In this document: positions 17,337 to 26,915 of the stretch, in pieces | How the letters are laid out: every line of letters begins with the position of its first letter | How positions within the stretch are numbered: position 1 is the stretch's first letter | DNA from: Polynucleobacter sp. Latsch14-2 | GTDB taxonomy: Bacteria; Pseudomonadota; Gammaproteobacteria; Burkholderiales; Burkholderiaceae | NCBI RefSeq assembly: GCF_018881925.1 | Contig: NZ_JACVPL010000008.1 | Coordinates: forward strand, 38,472-102,471 | Direction: 5' to 3' | DNA length: 64,000 bases | Position numbers and translations under genes: made by a program | The notes under the pieces: model-generated | What the model was told of the DNA's origin: nothing | The model's database searches: none | What the model saw: the letters and a program-made list of their open reading frames with translations, nothing else

Positions 17337-18221
17337 TTAGGCTAATACTGCTATTGCTTGCATTGTGAGCCAGCCCTCGTGATCTTCCGCCCAGATCGAG
17401 ATTGTTTTACCACTTGGATCTTTTTCCAAATCAGGCTTAGCGCTTACTTTGAAGATATTGATATCAAAAGTGGGGCGGATGGCGCGGAATTCAAAACGCT
17501 TGAGCTTGCAGTTGGGAATGCTTTGGCGAACGAGGTCAACCAATAAGGTGGCAATCAGTGGGCCATGAACAATTAATCCAGGGTAGCCTTCCACTTCAGT
17601 CACATATTTACGATCGTAGTGAATGCGATGGCCATTGAAGGTAAGTGCCGAGTAGCGGAATAAAAAAACATCATCTGGCGTAATAGTTTTAGACCATTTG
17701 GCATCACTTGGTGCCGGTATTGGTGCAACTGGCTTATCCTCAGGTCCGGGGGCGTCCCGATAAACAATGTCATGCTCTTCGACGAGTGCTAAACCATTTT
17801 GGTTAGATATCTCATGGCTGACTACAACAAAAATCAAATCTCCTGTGCGGCCAGCTTTATGAGTAACGGATTGAATTTTGGAAACACGTTTAATCTCATC
17901 TCCAACGGAGAGTGGCGCAAGCCATTGCACGCGACTACCAGCCCACATGCGACGGGGCAAAGGAACCGGAGGTAAAAAGCCGCCACGTTTAGGGTGGCCA
18001 TCAGGACCAATTTCAGATTGGCGTGCATGCGGTAAAAAATAAAGCCAATGCCACAGTTCGGGCAGGAAACTGCCTTTGCTGGGATCAGGATCTGGCCGAT
18101 CTAAAGTGGCTGCTAGCGCCTTGATTGGTGCTGCTGTAACAGTGTCTTCAAGAGACTCTGTTTTGCCGAGCCAATCTTGGAGGTGGGTGATGGTTTGGGC
18201 TTCGATTCGCATAACTTCCAT
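17337..18221 (-). CDS. FAS1-like MaoC-type dehydratase (mesaconyl-C4-CoA hydratase group)
   Basis: A 294-residue double hot-dog protein. The N-terminal half matches the FAS1-like dehydratase/HTD2 domain (ELWHWLYFLPHARQSEIGPDGHPKRGGFLPPVPLPRRMWAGS). The C-terminal half has the MaoC catalytic region FRYSALTFNGHRIHYDRKY near residue 190, with the His/Asp pair of hydratase 2 enzymes. This architecture is shared with mesaconyl-C4-CoA hydratases and itaconyl-CoA hydratase-like enzymes. Together with the downstream CitE-like lyase it would hydrate an unsaturated C5 CoA ester to citramalyl-CoA; substrate is inference. Its start is 19 bp after the chrA stop. Confidence 0.82.
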   Translation of the reverse strand: MEVMRIEAQTITHLQDWLGKTESLEDTVTAAPIKALAATLDRPDPDPSKGSFLPELWHWLYFLPHARQSEIGPDGHPKRGGFLPPVPLPRRMWAGSRVQWLAPLSVGDEIKRVSKIQSVTHKAGRTGDLIFVVVSHEISNQNGLALVEEHDIVYRDAPGPEDKPVAPIPAPSDAKWSKTITPDDVFLFRYSALTFNGHRIHYDRKYVTEVEGYPGLIVHGPLIATLLVDLVRQSIPNCKLKRFEFRAIRPTFDINIFKVSAKPDLEKDPSGKTISIWAEDHEGWLTMQAIAVLA

Positions 18222-18240
18222 TATGCCAAGCTTGAACTGC

Positions 18241-19641
18241 CTAGGTTCCGATCAGTGTTGAGCTGAGATACGCCAAGAGTCCAGCTAAAGCAGATCCTAT
18301 TAAGACTGTGATCACCCCTTTTTGGTACTTGAAGAGAGCAAGTGCCGCCAATAAGCAAATCACCATAGAGATCCAGGAGATTGAACCTCCTAAGCCATGC
18401 GGAAGAAATACGTGATACGCAAAAAATAGGCCGAGATTGGCGATCACGCCAACAACTGCAGCCGTAATTGCAGTGAGGGGGGCGGTAAAACTGAGTTTGC
18501 CGTGAGTGGACTCAATAAAAGGGCCGCCAACCAGAATAAAAAAGAAGGATGGAATAAAGGTAAACCACGTGGCTACACATGCGCCAACCACACCAAACCA
18601 AAATGGATTGCTGTGACCAATTAAATGTTGAATGTGGCCAGCGAGATAGCCGACATAAGCCACGATCATGATCAGGGGGCCTGGAGTCGTTTCCCCCAAG
18701 GCAAGGCCATCCATCATCTGCCCTGCACTGAGCCATTGAAATTGATCAACCGCCCCTTGGTAAACGTAAGGTAGCACTGCGTATGCGCCGCCAAAGGTTA
18801 AAAAGGCTGCCTTTGTAAAGAACCAAGCGATTTGTGGATAGAGTGTTTTCCATCCAAAAAAGGTAGCGAGAGCTGTAATGGGAATCAGCCAGAAGACTGC
18901 GGCGACGACAGAATGCTGAATTGTTTTTTGAATGCTAAATTGTGCGTGCTCGGGTGTGGGTGTGTGGTCATCAATGATCGCCGGAAGATGTTGAGCGGCC
19001 CCATTTGAGCCGTGCCCCATTTTTTGTTGAAAATATTCTGGATATTTCTTGCCACCCCAAACACCAAGCAAAGCGGCGATGATAACAATGATAGGAAAAG
19101 CTAAATTCAAAATAAAGATTGCTAAAAATGACGCTAATGCAATCCATTGCAAAGCTTGGTTGTGAATGGTGCGCTTACCAATGCGAACAGCGGCATGCAC
19201 AACAATGGCGGTTACAGCAGGCTTGATGCCAAAAAAGATTGCTGAGATCCAAGGAATTTGACCGAAAGTGAGATACACCCATGACAGGCCAATCAAAATA
19301 AATAGTGATGGCAGGATAAATAGTGTGCCGGCTAAAATCCCGCCCCAACTACGGTGCATTAACCAGCCAATATAGGTCACTAATTGCTGGGCTTCGGGTC
19401 CCGGTAGCAGCATGCAGTAGTTCAGGGCATGCAAAAAGCGCCGCTCAGAAATCCAGCGGCGCTTCTCGACTAATTCTTGATGCAGGACGGCAATTTGTCC
19501 TGCGGGGCCGCCAAAACTAATGAATCCTAATTTTGCCCAGAACTTTAAAGCTTCTGTCAGGCGAACTTGATTTGGTTTGGCCGACGCCTGACGCAAGTTA
19601 TTCGCCCATGCCAACCGCAACTTGGCTAAAGCCATTGTCAA
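18241..19641 (-). CDS. chrA: Chromate transporter, two-domain ChrA
   Basis: A 466-residue inner-membrane protein with two CHR domains, the long-chain ChrA form. Domain 1 has [21 protein letters not shown] (residues ~40-62) and [16 protein letters not shown]; domain 2 has [16 protein letters not shown] and [21 protein letters not shown]. ChrA effluxes chromate, driven by the membrane potential, though many homologues have no tested role. Its reading frame overlaps the end of fabI by 44 bp if the ATG at 19641 (or 19635) is used. An internal TTG at 19593, just after the fabI stop, is a possible shorter start. The upstream neighbour fabI is functionally unrelated. Confidence 0.88.
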   Translation of the reverse strand: MTMALAKLRLAWANNLRQASAKPNQVRLTEALKFWAKLGFISFGGPAGQIAVLHQELVEKRRWISERRFLHALNYCMLLPGPEAQQLVTYIGWLMHRSWGGILAGTLFILPSLFILIGLSWVYLTFGQIPWISAIFFGIKPAVTAIVVHAAVRIGKRTIHNQALQWIALASFLAIFILNLAFPIIVIIAALLGVWGGKKYPEYFQQKMGHGSNGAAQHLPAIIDDHTPTPEHAQFSIQKTIQHSVVAAVFWLIPITALATFFGWKTLYPQIAWFFTKAAFLTFGGAYAVLPYVYQGAVDQFQWLSAGQMMDGLALGETTPGPLIMIVAYVGYLAGHIQHLIGHSNPFWFGVVGACVATWFTFIPSFFFILVGGPFIESTHGKLSFTAPLTAITAAVVGVIANLGLFFAYHVFLPHGLGGSISWISMVICLLAALALFKYQKGVITVLIGSALAGLLAYLSSTLIGT

Positions 19642-20380
19642 CGTAAATAATTTCAGCGGTGATTGCGCTAGCTAGATCTGAAAGTAGGAATGAAGCTGCG
19701 TTACCCACCTCCTCGATCGTAACGTTACGACGCAATGGTGCAGTATTTTCGAAGCCACTTAAGAGCTTACTAAAGTCTTTAATGCCTGAAGCGGCTAAGG
19801 TCTTGATCGGTCCTGCAGAAATGCCATTAACCCGAATCCCCTTGGGCCCTAATGAGGTGGCGAGATAGCGCACAGAAGCTTCTAGTGAGGCTTTTGCAAG
19901 ACCCATGGTGTTGTAGTGGGGCACCGTCCGCATGGCTCCAAGGTAGGTCAATGTTAATAAGGATGAGTTCTCCCTTAGCATTGGGAGGGCTGCCTTAGCC
20001 ATTGCTGGGAAGCTATATGCTGAAATGTCGTGGGCGATGCGATATGCCTCGCGACTCAATCCGTCTAGGAAATCTCCCGCAATTGCCTCTCGTGGGGCAA
20101 AACCAATCGCATGGACTAGGCCATCCAGTTGCGGCCATATTTTGGCTAAATCCGTAAATACAGCCTCAATTTGCTCGTCACTACCGACATCACAGTCAAA
20201 AATGAGCTCGGAATTGAATTCCTTGGCGAAATCGGTGGTGCGCTCTTTAAAGCGTTCGCCCACGTAGGTAAAGGCTAATTCAGCCCCCTCACGATGGCAG
20301 GCTTTGGCTATGCCATACGCAATAGAGCGATTAGAAAGAAGGCCGGTAATCAGAATTTTTTTGCCGGAGAGAAAGCCCAT
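19598..20380 (-). CDS. fabI: Enoyl-[acyl-carrier-protein] reductase (NADH)
   Basis: A 260-residue FabI of normal length catalysing the last reduction of each fatty-acid elongation round. The Rossmann start [24 protein letters not shown] and the catalytic triad Tyr146, Tyr156 and Lys163 are at the E. coli FabI positions. This is the known target of triclosan. AAGGA eight bases before the ATG is its ribosome-binding site. Divergent from yejA with about 50 bp between start codons, so the two promoters must overlap. Confidence 0.96.
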   Translation of the reverse strand: MGFLSGKKILITGLLSNRSIAYGIAKACHREGAELAFTYVGERFKERTTDFAKEFNSELIFDCDVGSDEQIEAVFTDLAKIWPQLDGLVHAIGFAPREAIAGDFLDGLSREAYRIAHDISAYSFPAMAKAALPMLRENSSLLTLTYLGAMRTVPHYNTMGLAKASLEASVRYLATSLGPKGIRVNGISAGPIKTLAASGIKDFSKLLSGFENTAPLRRNVTIEEVGNAASFLLSDLASAITAEIIYVDNGFSQVAVGMGE

Positions 20381-20430
20381 GATGTGTCCTTTGCTTCAAA
20401 TGTGGTTTGCTATCTACAATTGTTGCATAT

Positions 20431-22299
20431 ATGTTCATTCCCACCCCCTTCCGCCAAATCGCCCATTTTTTATTGCTAGCCCTGCTGGCTGGGGCTGGAC
20501 TCAATACTGCACAGGCTGCACAGGGGATTTCTCAGTACGGTAAACCTAAATATCCCGACGGTTTTAGCCACTTCGACTATGTAAATCCTACGGCCCCGAG
20601 GGGTGGAACCCTTACTTTGCCCAATCCGGGACAAAGAACGAGCTTCGATAAATTTAACCCGTATACCCTGCGAGGCATTACAGCCCCGGGGATTGAGTTG
20701 ATGTTTGAGTCTCTTGCTGAAGGCAGTGCCGATGAGGTTTCCAGTATTTATGGTTTGCTTGCTGAAGATATTCAGGTGGCGTCTGATCACAAGTCAGTCA
20801 TTTTTCGGATTCGTGAGGGCGCGAAATTTTCCGATGGAACACCAGTTCTTGCGGCTGATGTTAAATATAGTTTTGATGTCCTGATGAGTGGCCAGGCACA
20901 TCCCCGTTACAAAACCACTTTTGGCGATATCAAACAAGCTGTGGTCTTATCTGCTCGCGAGGTTCGTTTTGATTTTAAAAATACCAATACCGAGCTTCCT
21001 ATTTTGGCTGGAACCTTGCCCATCTTTTCTCGCAACTGGGGTAAGAAGCCAGATGGTTCAATGACTCCGTTTAACCAGATGGCTTTCGAAACACCAATTG
21101 GTAGCGGCCCGTATTTAATTGAATCATTTAAAGCTGGTAAGTCCATCACCTTTAAAAGAAACCCGAATTACTGGGCTGATCATTTGGGCAAACCTTTAAA
21201 TGTGCGTGTGGGTTTTTATAACTTTGATCGCGTACTTTATAAGCTGTATAGCGATGACGCAGTTCGTCTTGAGGCATTTAAGGCTGGTGAGTTTGATGCC
21301 TTGGTTGAGTATCGCGCCAAAATATGGGCTAAAGGTTATGTAGGTACAAAGTTCAATGACGGTACCTTGCTAAAGAAAGCGTTCCTGAATCACAATGGTG
21401 CTGGAATGCAAGGTTTTGCTATGAATCTGCGTCGCCCAATTTTTCGGGATCCGCGCGTACGACAAGCGTTGGGTTATGCACTCGATTTTGAGTGGCTAAA
21501 TCGCCAAATCTTTTTTGACCAATATGGTCGCATTAATAGTTATTTTACAAATAGTGATTTAGGTGCAAACTTTGATGGACCTCGTAAGCCTACTGAAGCA
21601 GAGTTGAAATTATTAAGACCATTAAAGGCTAAATATCCTCAATGGGTGCCTGATGCAGTTTTTGATCCGATGCCGCCAGCGCCGTCTACTGCAACTCCAA
21701 GTAGTTTGCGTCAAAACTTACGCAAGGCGAGGGCTCTACTTGCGCAAGCGGGGTGGCAGTACCACGATGGGGCCTTGAGAAATATGAATGGTGAGGCATT
21801 CCGCTTCGAAATGGTTGAGGACGGACCATTTTTTTTAAGAGTCATTTCTGCTTACATTCGCAATCTAGAAAAGTTAGGAATTCAGGTGGATGTTAGAACA
21901 AGTGATTTCGCGCTCCATCAGAAGCGTATGAATGAATATGATTTTGATATGACTACCATCCGCTTCCCAGACTCTCAAAATCCTGGCAATGAGTTATATG
22001 ATCGCTTTGGCAGTCAAGCTGCTAAGGAGAAGGGGTCTGATAATGTCATTGGCATTCAGTCTCCGGTAGTTGATGCTTTAGTTGATGAGATAACAAAAGC
22101 AAAAAATCGCGAGGAATTGCGGGCAGCTACAAGGTCTTTGGATCGAGTCTTGTGGAATAGTTATTTTGTTGTGCCGCAGTGGTACAACCCAACACATCGC
22201 GTTGCTTATCGTAAAGAGATGCGCTATCCCGAGCCGCCGATGTATTACTCAGCAGAGCCGTGGATTATGCAAAATTGGTGGAAAGAGGAGTCTCAATAA
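20431..22299 (+). CDS. yejA: Peptide ABC importer, substrate-binding protein
   Basis: A 622-residue extracellular solute-binding protein family 5 member. A signal peptide (residues ~1-30, ending AQAA) is followed by QGISQYGKPKYPDGFSHFDYVNP, typical of YejA. In E. coli the Yej system imports microcin C and peptides. The ATG at 20431 is used because it begins the signal peptide; an upstream TTG at 20407 is less likely. First of four overlapping genes yejA-yejB-yejE-yejF. Confidence 0.9.
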   Translation: MFIPTPFRQIAHFLLLALLAGAGLNTAQAAQGISQYGKPKYPDGFSHFDYVNPTAPRGGTLTLPNPGQRTSFDKFNPYTLRGITAPGIELMFESLAEGSADEVSSIYGLLAEDIQVASDHKSVIFRIREGAKFSDGTPVLAADVKYSFDVLMSGQAHPRYKTTFGDIKQAVVLSAREVRFDFKNTNTELPILAGTLPIFSRNWGKKPDGSMTPFNQMAFETPIGSGPYLIESFKAGKSITFKRNPNYWADHLGKPLNVRVGFYNFDRVLYKLYSDDAVRLEAFKAGEFDALVEYRAKIWAKGYVGTKFNDGTLLKKAFLNHNGAGMQGFAMNLRRPIFRDPRVRQALGYALDFEWLNRQIFFDQYGRINSYFTNSDLGANFDGPRKPTEAELKLLRPLKAKYPQWVPDAVFDPMPPAPSTATPSSLRQNLRKARALLAQAGWQYHDGALRNMNGEAFRFEMVEDGPFFLRVISAYIRNLEKLGIQVDVRTSDFALHQKRMNEYDFDMTTIRFPDSQNPGNELYDRFGSQAAKEKGSDNVIGIQSPVVDALVDEITKAKNREELRAATRSLDRVLWNSYFVVPQWYNPTHRVAYRKEMRYPEPPMYYSAEPWIMQNWWKEESQ

Positions 22300-23375
22300 T
22301 GCAAGGTCAAATGCGCTCTTACATCTTTAAGCGTTTGCTCTTAATGATTCCGACTTTGCTGGGTGTTTTAACACTGACTTTTGCCGTAGTGCAATTTGTG
22401 CCGGGTGGACCGGTGGAGCAGATGGTGCTTGAGTTAAAAGGCAAAGGAAATGCCTCAGTAGGAGGTACAGAGTCTTCTGGTGCTGGGGCGACGTATCGAG
22501 GACGGCAGGGGGTCGATGCACAACGCTTAGAGGAAGTTAAGGCGCTCTATGGCTTTGATAAGCCACCACTAGAGCGTTATTTCATGATGCTTGGGCGCTT
22601 TGCGACTTTCGATTTAGGTCAAAGTTATTACCAGCATGAAAGCGTATGGCATTTGGTGGTTTCTAAACTGCCAGTCTCGATCAGTATTGGCCTGTGGACC
22701 TTTTTTATTACATATTTAGTCTCTATACCGCTGGGAATCGCTAAGGCAGTGCGTGATGGTACTCGTTTCGACGCTGTAACGAGTAGCATGATTCTGGTGG
22801 GTTATGCCATCCCTGGCTTTGTCTTGGGCGTCCTGCTATTGGTGTTATTTGGGGGCGGTAGCTTCTTGCAAATTTTTCCTTTACGAGGACTTACTTCCGA
22901 TAACTGGAGTGATCTCAGTTTGATGGGTAAGGTGATGGATTACTTATGGCACTTGGTTTTACCTATTACCGCATCTGTACTAGGTAGTTTTGCAGTCGTG
23001 ACTATGCTCACAAAAAACTCTTTTTTGGAAGAGATTCGGAAGCAATATGTGTTAACCGCTAGGGCAAAAGGATTAACTGAGAAACAAGTACTTTGGAAAC
23101 ATGTATTCCGTAATGCGCTTTTACCTTTGGTTACTGGATTTCCATCGGCATTCATTGGCGCTTTTTTTACCGGTTCACTTTTGATTGAAACCCTATTTTC
23201 CTTAGATGGCTTGGGTTTGCTTTCTTATGAGTCAGTCATGCGTCGCGATTATCCAGTGGTGTTCGGTACTTTATATTTATTTACTTTAATTGGCCTATTC
23301 ACGAAGTTAATTTCCGATCTTTGCTATGTTTATGTTGACCCCCGTATTCAGTTTGGTGCTGGGGGCGGTTCATGA
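22299..23375 (+). CDS. yejB: Peptide ABC importer, permease
   Basis: A 358-residue DppB-type permease with six predicted spans, and an insertion after the first span (residues ~50-90, Gly/Glu-rich) characteristic of YejB. The EAA loop is visible as EIRKQYVLTARAKGLTEKQVLWKHVFRNALLP. The ATG overlaps the yejA stop (TAATG at 22297-22301), with GAGGAG just upstream; a longer frame to 22260 lies inside yejA and is not supported. Confidence 0.93.
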   Translation: MQGQMRSYIFKRLLLMIPTLLGVLTLTFAVVQFVPGGPVEQMVLELKGKGNASVGGTESSGAGATYRGRQGVDAQRLEEVKALYGFDKPPLERYFMMLGRFATFDLGQSYYQHESVWHLVVSKLPVSISIGLWTFFITYLVSIPLGIAKAVRDGTRFDAVTSSMILVGYAIPGFVLGVLLLVLFGGGSFLQIFPLRGLTSDNWSDLSLMGKVMDYLWHLVLPITASVLGSFAVVTMLTKNSFLEEIRKQYVLTARAKGLTEKQVLWKHVFRNALLPLVTGFPSAFIGAFFTGSLLIETLFSLDGLGLLSYESVMRRDYPVVFGTLYLFTLIGLFTKLISDLCYVYVDPRIQFGAGGGS

Positions 23376-24397
23376 GTCGTTGGCAACGTTTTCAATCGAG
23401 TCGGACTGGCTATCTAAGTTTATGGATCTTCATGACTTTATTTGGCTTAAGTATGTGCGCCGAATTGATTGCGAATGACAAGCCTTGGATTGTTCGGTAC
23501 GAAGGCCATTTTTATTTCCCTATTATTCACAATCAAGCGGAAACCGTTTTTGGTGGAGACTTCGCGACCCCTACAGATTTTTTGGATCCCGATATCCGTC
23601 GCAACCTAACGAGTAATGGTAATTGGGCAATTTATCCCCCTATTGAATATAGCTACGAAACACTAAATTACTTTTCTCAAGTTCCCAATCCTGCGCCGCC
23701 ATCTTGGGACAACTGGCTTGGTACCGATGATCGAGGGCGTGATGTTTTGGCGCGTTTGATTTACGGATTCCGTTTGTCTATCTTGTTTGGCCTGGCCCTG
23801 ACTATTGTCGGCGTGAGTGTCGGCATTATTACTGGCTCATTGATGGGCTTCTTTGGCGGTAAGTTTGACCTGATATCGCAACGCTTGATTGAGATTTGGG
23901 CTGCTATGCCGGAGCTTTACCTCTTAATTATTTTTGCCTCCATCTTCAACCCTAGTATCTGGCTTTTAATTATTTTGCTGGCTGCTTTTGGGTGGATGGG
24001 TTTATCGGACTATGTTCGCGCTGAGTTTTTCCGTAATCGTGCCTTGGAGTATGTTCGAGCAGCCAGAGCGCTGGGCTTGACCAATGTGCAAATTATGCGT
24101 CGGCACATTCTGCCAAATAGCTTGACACCAGTGATTACCTTTTTACCTTTCCGCATGAGCGCAGCAATTCTTTCTTTGACGAGCTTGGATTTTTTGGGTC
24201 TTGGTGTGCCACCGGGAACGCCAAGCCTCGGGGAGTTGCTTTCACAGGGCAAGGGCAATTTAGATGCCTGGTGGATTTCGTTATCGACCTTTGTGGTGTT
24301 GGTTAGCACTTTGCTATTACTGACTTTTATGGGCGAAGCTTTGCGTGATGCGTTCGATTCTCGTAAATCAGGCCTGATGAGTGGGGGGCGCTCATGA
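23372..24397 (+). CDS. yejE: Peptide ABC importer, permease
   Basis: A 341-residue DppC-type permease. The large periplasmic N-terminal loop (residues ~35-120) containing NWLGTDDRGRDVLARLIYGFR is typical of YejE. The EAA loop reads EYVRAARALGLTNVQIMRRHILPNSL. It overlaps yejB by four bases (ATGA) and yejF by four, implying translational coupling of the heterodimeric channel. Confidence 0.93.
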   Translation: MSRWQRFQSSRTGYLSLWIFMTLFGLSMCAELIANDKPWIVRYEGHFYFPIIHNQAETVFGGDFATPTDFLDPDIRRNLTSNGNWAIYPPIEYSYETLNYFSQVPNPAPPSWDNWLGTDDRGRDVLARLIYGFRLSILFGLALTIVGVSVGIITGSLMGFFGGKFDLISQRLIEIWAAMPELYLLIIFASIFNPSIWLLIILLAAFGWMGLSDYVRAEFFRNRALEYVRAARALGLTNVQIMRRHILPNSLTPVITFLPFRMSAAILSLTSLDFLGLGVPPGTPSLGELLSQGKGNLDAWWISLSTFVVLVSTLLLLTFMGEALRDAFDSRKSGLMSGGRS

Positions 24398-26073
24398 GTT
24401 CATCACCTCAGTCCTTTAGCCCTTTGTTGCGCTATCAAGATTTCAGTATTTCTTTTGGATCTGGACGTCGAGAAAAATTTGCCGTTCATCATCTTGATTT
24501 GGAAATTGGTGTTGGCGAGCGCGTTGCCTTGGTTGGCGAATCAGGCTCTGGAAAAACCTTGACTGCACTCGCGCCTTTGCGGCTTGAACCAGAGGGTGCA
24601 AAGGTGACGGGTCAGATTTGGTGGGGCGGTAAAGAGGATGTGCAAAAGCAAACCTCTAGGGCGCCAGTTGACCTTCTTTCTTTGCCAATCGAAAACATTC
24701 GGGAGATACGGGGTCGTGAGATTGCTATGGTGTTTCAGGAGCCGATGACCGCGCTTAATCCTTTATTTACGGTGGGCAATCAAATTGTGGAAGCGGTACA
24801 GGTTTATCAACCCTTGATCTCTAAAGCAGATTCCATGGCGGCTGCCATTGAATTGCTCAAGAAGACCGGGATACCCGAACCAGAAACTCGTTTTCATTCT
24901 TATCCTCATCAACTCTCTGGTGGTCAAAGACAGCGCGCCATGATTGCGATGGCCTTGGCTTGTAAGCCGCGCCTTTTGATTGCTGATGAACCAACCACTG
25001 CATTAGATGTGAGTTTGCGTTTACAAATTTTGGATTTATTAAAAGAATTACAAGAGGAAGCTAAAGATGAGGGCGGCATGGGTATCTTGCTGATTACCCA
25101 TGATCTCAATTTAGTAAAGCACTTTGCGCACCGAGTGGCTGTTCTAAATCAGGGCAACTTGATGGAGGTTGGTGCCACCAAGCAAGTCTTTGGGCACCCC
25201 GCAGATCCCTATACCCGCGCCTTAGTCAATAGTCAGCCTGTCCGTGAGATTGCCCCTGTGATGCCGCTGGCTCCCGTGCTACTTAAGGCTAATCAGTTGT
25301 CTGTTTCTTATCCAAACTCACAATCGACTTCTTGGTTTAAGAAGCAAGCCCGCCACCAAGTATTGCGTAAGGTGAGCTTTGAATTAAAGCAGGGTCAGAC
25401 CATTGGAGTAATTGGTGAATCTGGCTCTGGAAAAACTACCTTAGGCATGGCTGTCCTTGGATTGCTTGGTGATTCGATGGCAGAGCTTACTGGTGAGGTC
25501 GATGTTCTAGGATATGCTTGGCAAGCATTGAAGTCTGTGGAGCGTCGTGCCCTGCGTTCGAGTTTGCAGGTGATATTTCAAGACCCGTTTGGTTCGCTTT
25601 CACCACGAATGAACGTTATGCAAATCATTTCAGAGGGTTTAGATGTGCACTTTCCTAAGCTATCTGTCGCAGAGCGTGAGTCCAGAGTATTGGATATGTT
25701 GAGAGAGGTCGGTTTAGATCGTACGGCGCTTTCTCGATATCCCCATGAATTTTCTGGTGGCCAGAGGCAGCGGATTGCAATTGCTCGTGCATTAATCTTG
25801 CGGCCCCAGATTTTGGTCTTAGATGAGCCAACCTCCGCTTTGGATGTTTCCATTCAAAAGCAAGTGCTGGCATTACTTAGCGAACTCCAGAAAAAGTACA
25901 ACTTAGCTTATTTGCTGATTAGCCATGACTTGGCTGTAATTAGGGCAATGTCACACGAAGTAATGGTCCTCAAAGGCGGCAAGGTGGTGGAGTTTGGTGA
26001 AACTGAAGCCCTCATTCAAAATCCTCGGCAGGTATACACAAGAGAATTATTCACGGCTGCTGAGCTTACTTAA
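24394..26073 (+). CDS. yejF: Peptide ABC importer, fused ATPase
   Basis: A 559-residue tandem ABC ATPase. Each half has its own Walker A (GESGSGKT at ~49-56 and again near 342) and signature motif (LSGGQRQR and FSGGQRQR), and Walker B sites LLIADEP and LVLDEP. The fused architecture and gene order match YejF of E. coli. It powers the yejBE permease; the operon ends here, followed by an unrelated gene with its own promoter. Confidence 0.94.
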   Translation: MSSSPQSFSPLLRYQDFSISFGSGRREKFAVHHLDLEIGVGERVALVGESGSGKTLTALAPLRLEPEGAKVTGQIWWGGKEDVQKQTSRAPVDLLSLPIENIREIRGREIAMVFQEPMTALNPLFTVGNQIVEAVQVYQPLISKADSMAAAIELLKKTGIPEPETRFHSYPHQLSGGQRQRAMIAMALACKPRLLIADEPTTALDVSLRLQILDLLKELQEEAKDEGGMGILLITHDLNLVKHFAHRVAVLNQGNLMEVGATKQVFGHPADPYTRALVNSQPVREIAPVMPLAPVLLKANQLSVSYPNSQSTSWFKKQARHQVLRKVSFELKQGQTIGVIGESGSGKTTLGMAVLGLLGDSMAELTGEVDVLGYAWQALKSVERRALRSSLQVIFQDPFGSLSPRMNVMQIISEGLDVHFPKLSVAERESRVLDMLREVGLDRTALSRYPHEFSGGQRQRIAIARALILRPQILVLDEPTSALDVSIQKQVLALLSELQKKYNLAYLLISHDLAVIRAMSHEVMVLKGGKVVEFGETEALIQNPRQVYTRELFTAAELT

Positions 26074-26165
26074 GAGCCAGATAGATGGTCTAAATTGGTG
26101 CATATGCCCATTATTGAGGCAAAAAAAATCTATTATAAACAAGATGTTAGCCCTAGAGTGAAGGC

Positions 26166-26194
26166 TTGGTTAATTAAAGGTTCTTTGTTAAACT
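26166..26194 (+). promoter_or_regulatory. Candidate promoter placing the start at the ATG (leaderless)
   Basis: TTGGTT (26166-26171), 17 bp, TAAACT (26189-26194), then six bases to the ATG at 26201. No Shine-Dalgarno precedes the ATG. The TTAAACTAG and spacing match the promoter before the glycosyltransferase at 8605. Confidence 0.5.
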
Positions 26195-26200
26195 AGTCCG

Positions 26201-26875
26201 ATGTCACTCAAAAAAGCACCGCTCTCTTTGTTTCTGGCCACTTTTGTGCGCCTAGGCCTTGTTTTGAGTTTTGCTCTTTCATTCTCCATGGCGCAAGCTG
26301 TAGAGGGTTCAACAGAAACTGTGATTGAGGTTTCGAAGGACGCGCCCAAAGAGGGCATGTTTCAGGCGGGCAAGTCTTATTTTTCGCGTGTTTCAGATCG
26401 CTTGGTCGACTCTGTTTCCGGCAAATCTGAGGAGTTAATTAACCAGGCAATGCAAGTTATTGGCGTGCGTTACCGCTCGGATACTGAATTGCCGCAATCC
26501 GGCTTAGACGGCAGTAGTTTTGTTGGCTACGTGTTTAAAGACAAGTTAGGTTTTTTATTGCCACGTAAGTCGACTCAAATGAGCCGGGTTGGTAAGCCTA
26601 TTAATCGTGAAGAGTTGCAACCAGGTGATTTAGTATTTTTTAACACCATGCGCTTAACCTTTTCGCATGTTGGCATCTACGTTGGCGATAACAAATTTAT
26701 CCACTCCCCATCCAAAGGGGCAAATGTTCGTCTTGATGACCTCAGTAGTTTGTATTGGGATAAGCGCTTTGATGGCGCTCGTCGCTTAGATGGTACTGAC
26801 AACCTTGGCGATCAAGAGCGCCAAGAGTTATTGGAAGAGGTCAAGAGCATTAAACGTAAGTCGCGCAGTCTTTAA
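26201..26875 (+). CDS. NlpC/P60-fold protein lacking the catalytic cysteine
   Basis: A 224-residue exported protein with a signal peptide (residues ~1-33) and an NlpC/P60 domain (~75-195). The domain is otherwise complete: QPGDLVFF, the histidine in FSHVGIYVG (His156) and a third His in FIHSP (His168). The nucleophile motif that normally reads DCSGFV is instead DGSSFV (residues 103-108), so the cysteine is Gly104 and the next glycine is Ser106. Without a nucleophile it should not cleave peptidoglycan peptides; it could bind them or regulate a hydrolase. The frame is intact and the rest is well conserved, which argues against simple decay. Confidence 0.85.
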   Translation: MSLKKAPLSLFLATFVRLGLVLSFALSFSMAQAVEGSTETVIEVSKDAPKEGMFQAGKSYFSRVSDRLVDSVSGKSEELINQAMQVIGVRYRSDTELPQSGLDGSSFVGYVFKDKLGFLLPRKSTQMSRVGKPINREELQPGDLVFFNTMRLTFSHVGIYVGDNKFIHSPSKGANVRLDDLSSLYWDKRFDGARRLDGTDNLGDQERQELLEEVKSIKRKSRSL

Positions 26876-26915
26876 TTGCTAGTCTGCCTGATGATTCAAT
26901 CATGGCATCATGTTT

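Noticed and set aside
26890..26912. ATGATT-C-AATCAT dyad after the NlpC-like gene
   Set aside because: No T-run on either strand at a suitable distance; no regulatory context.
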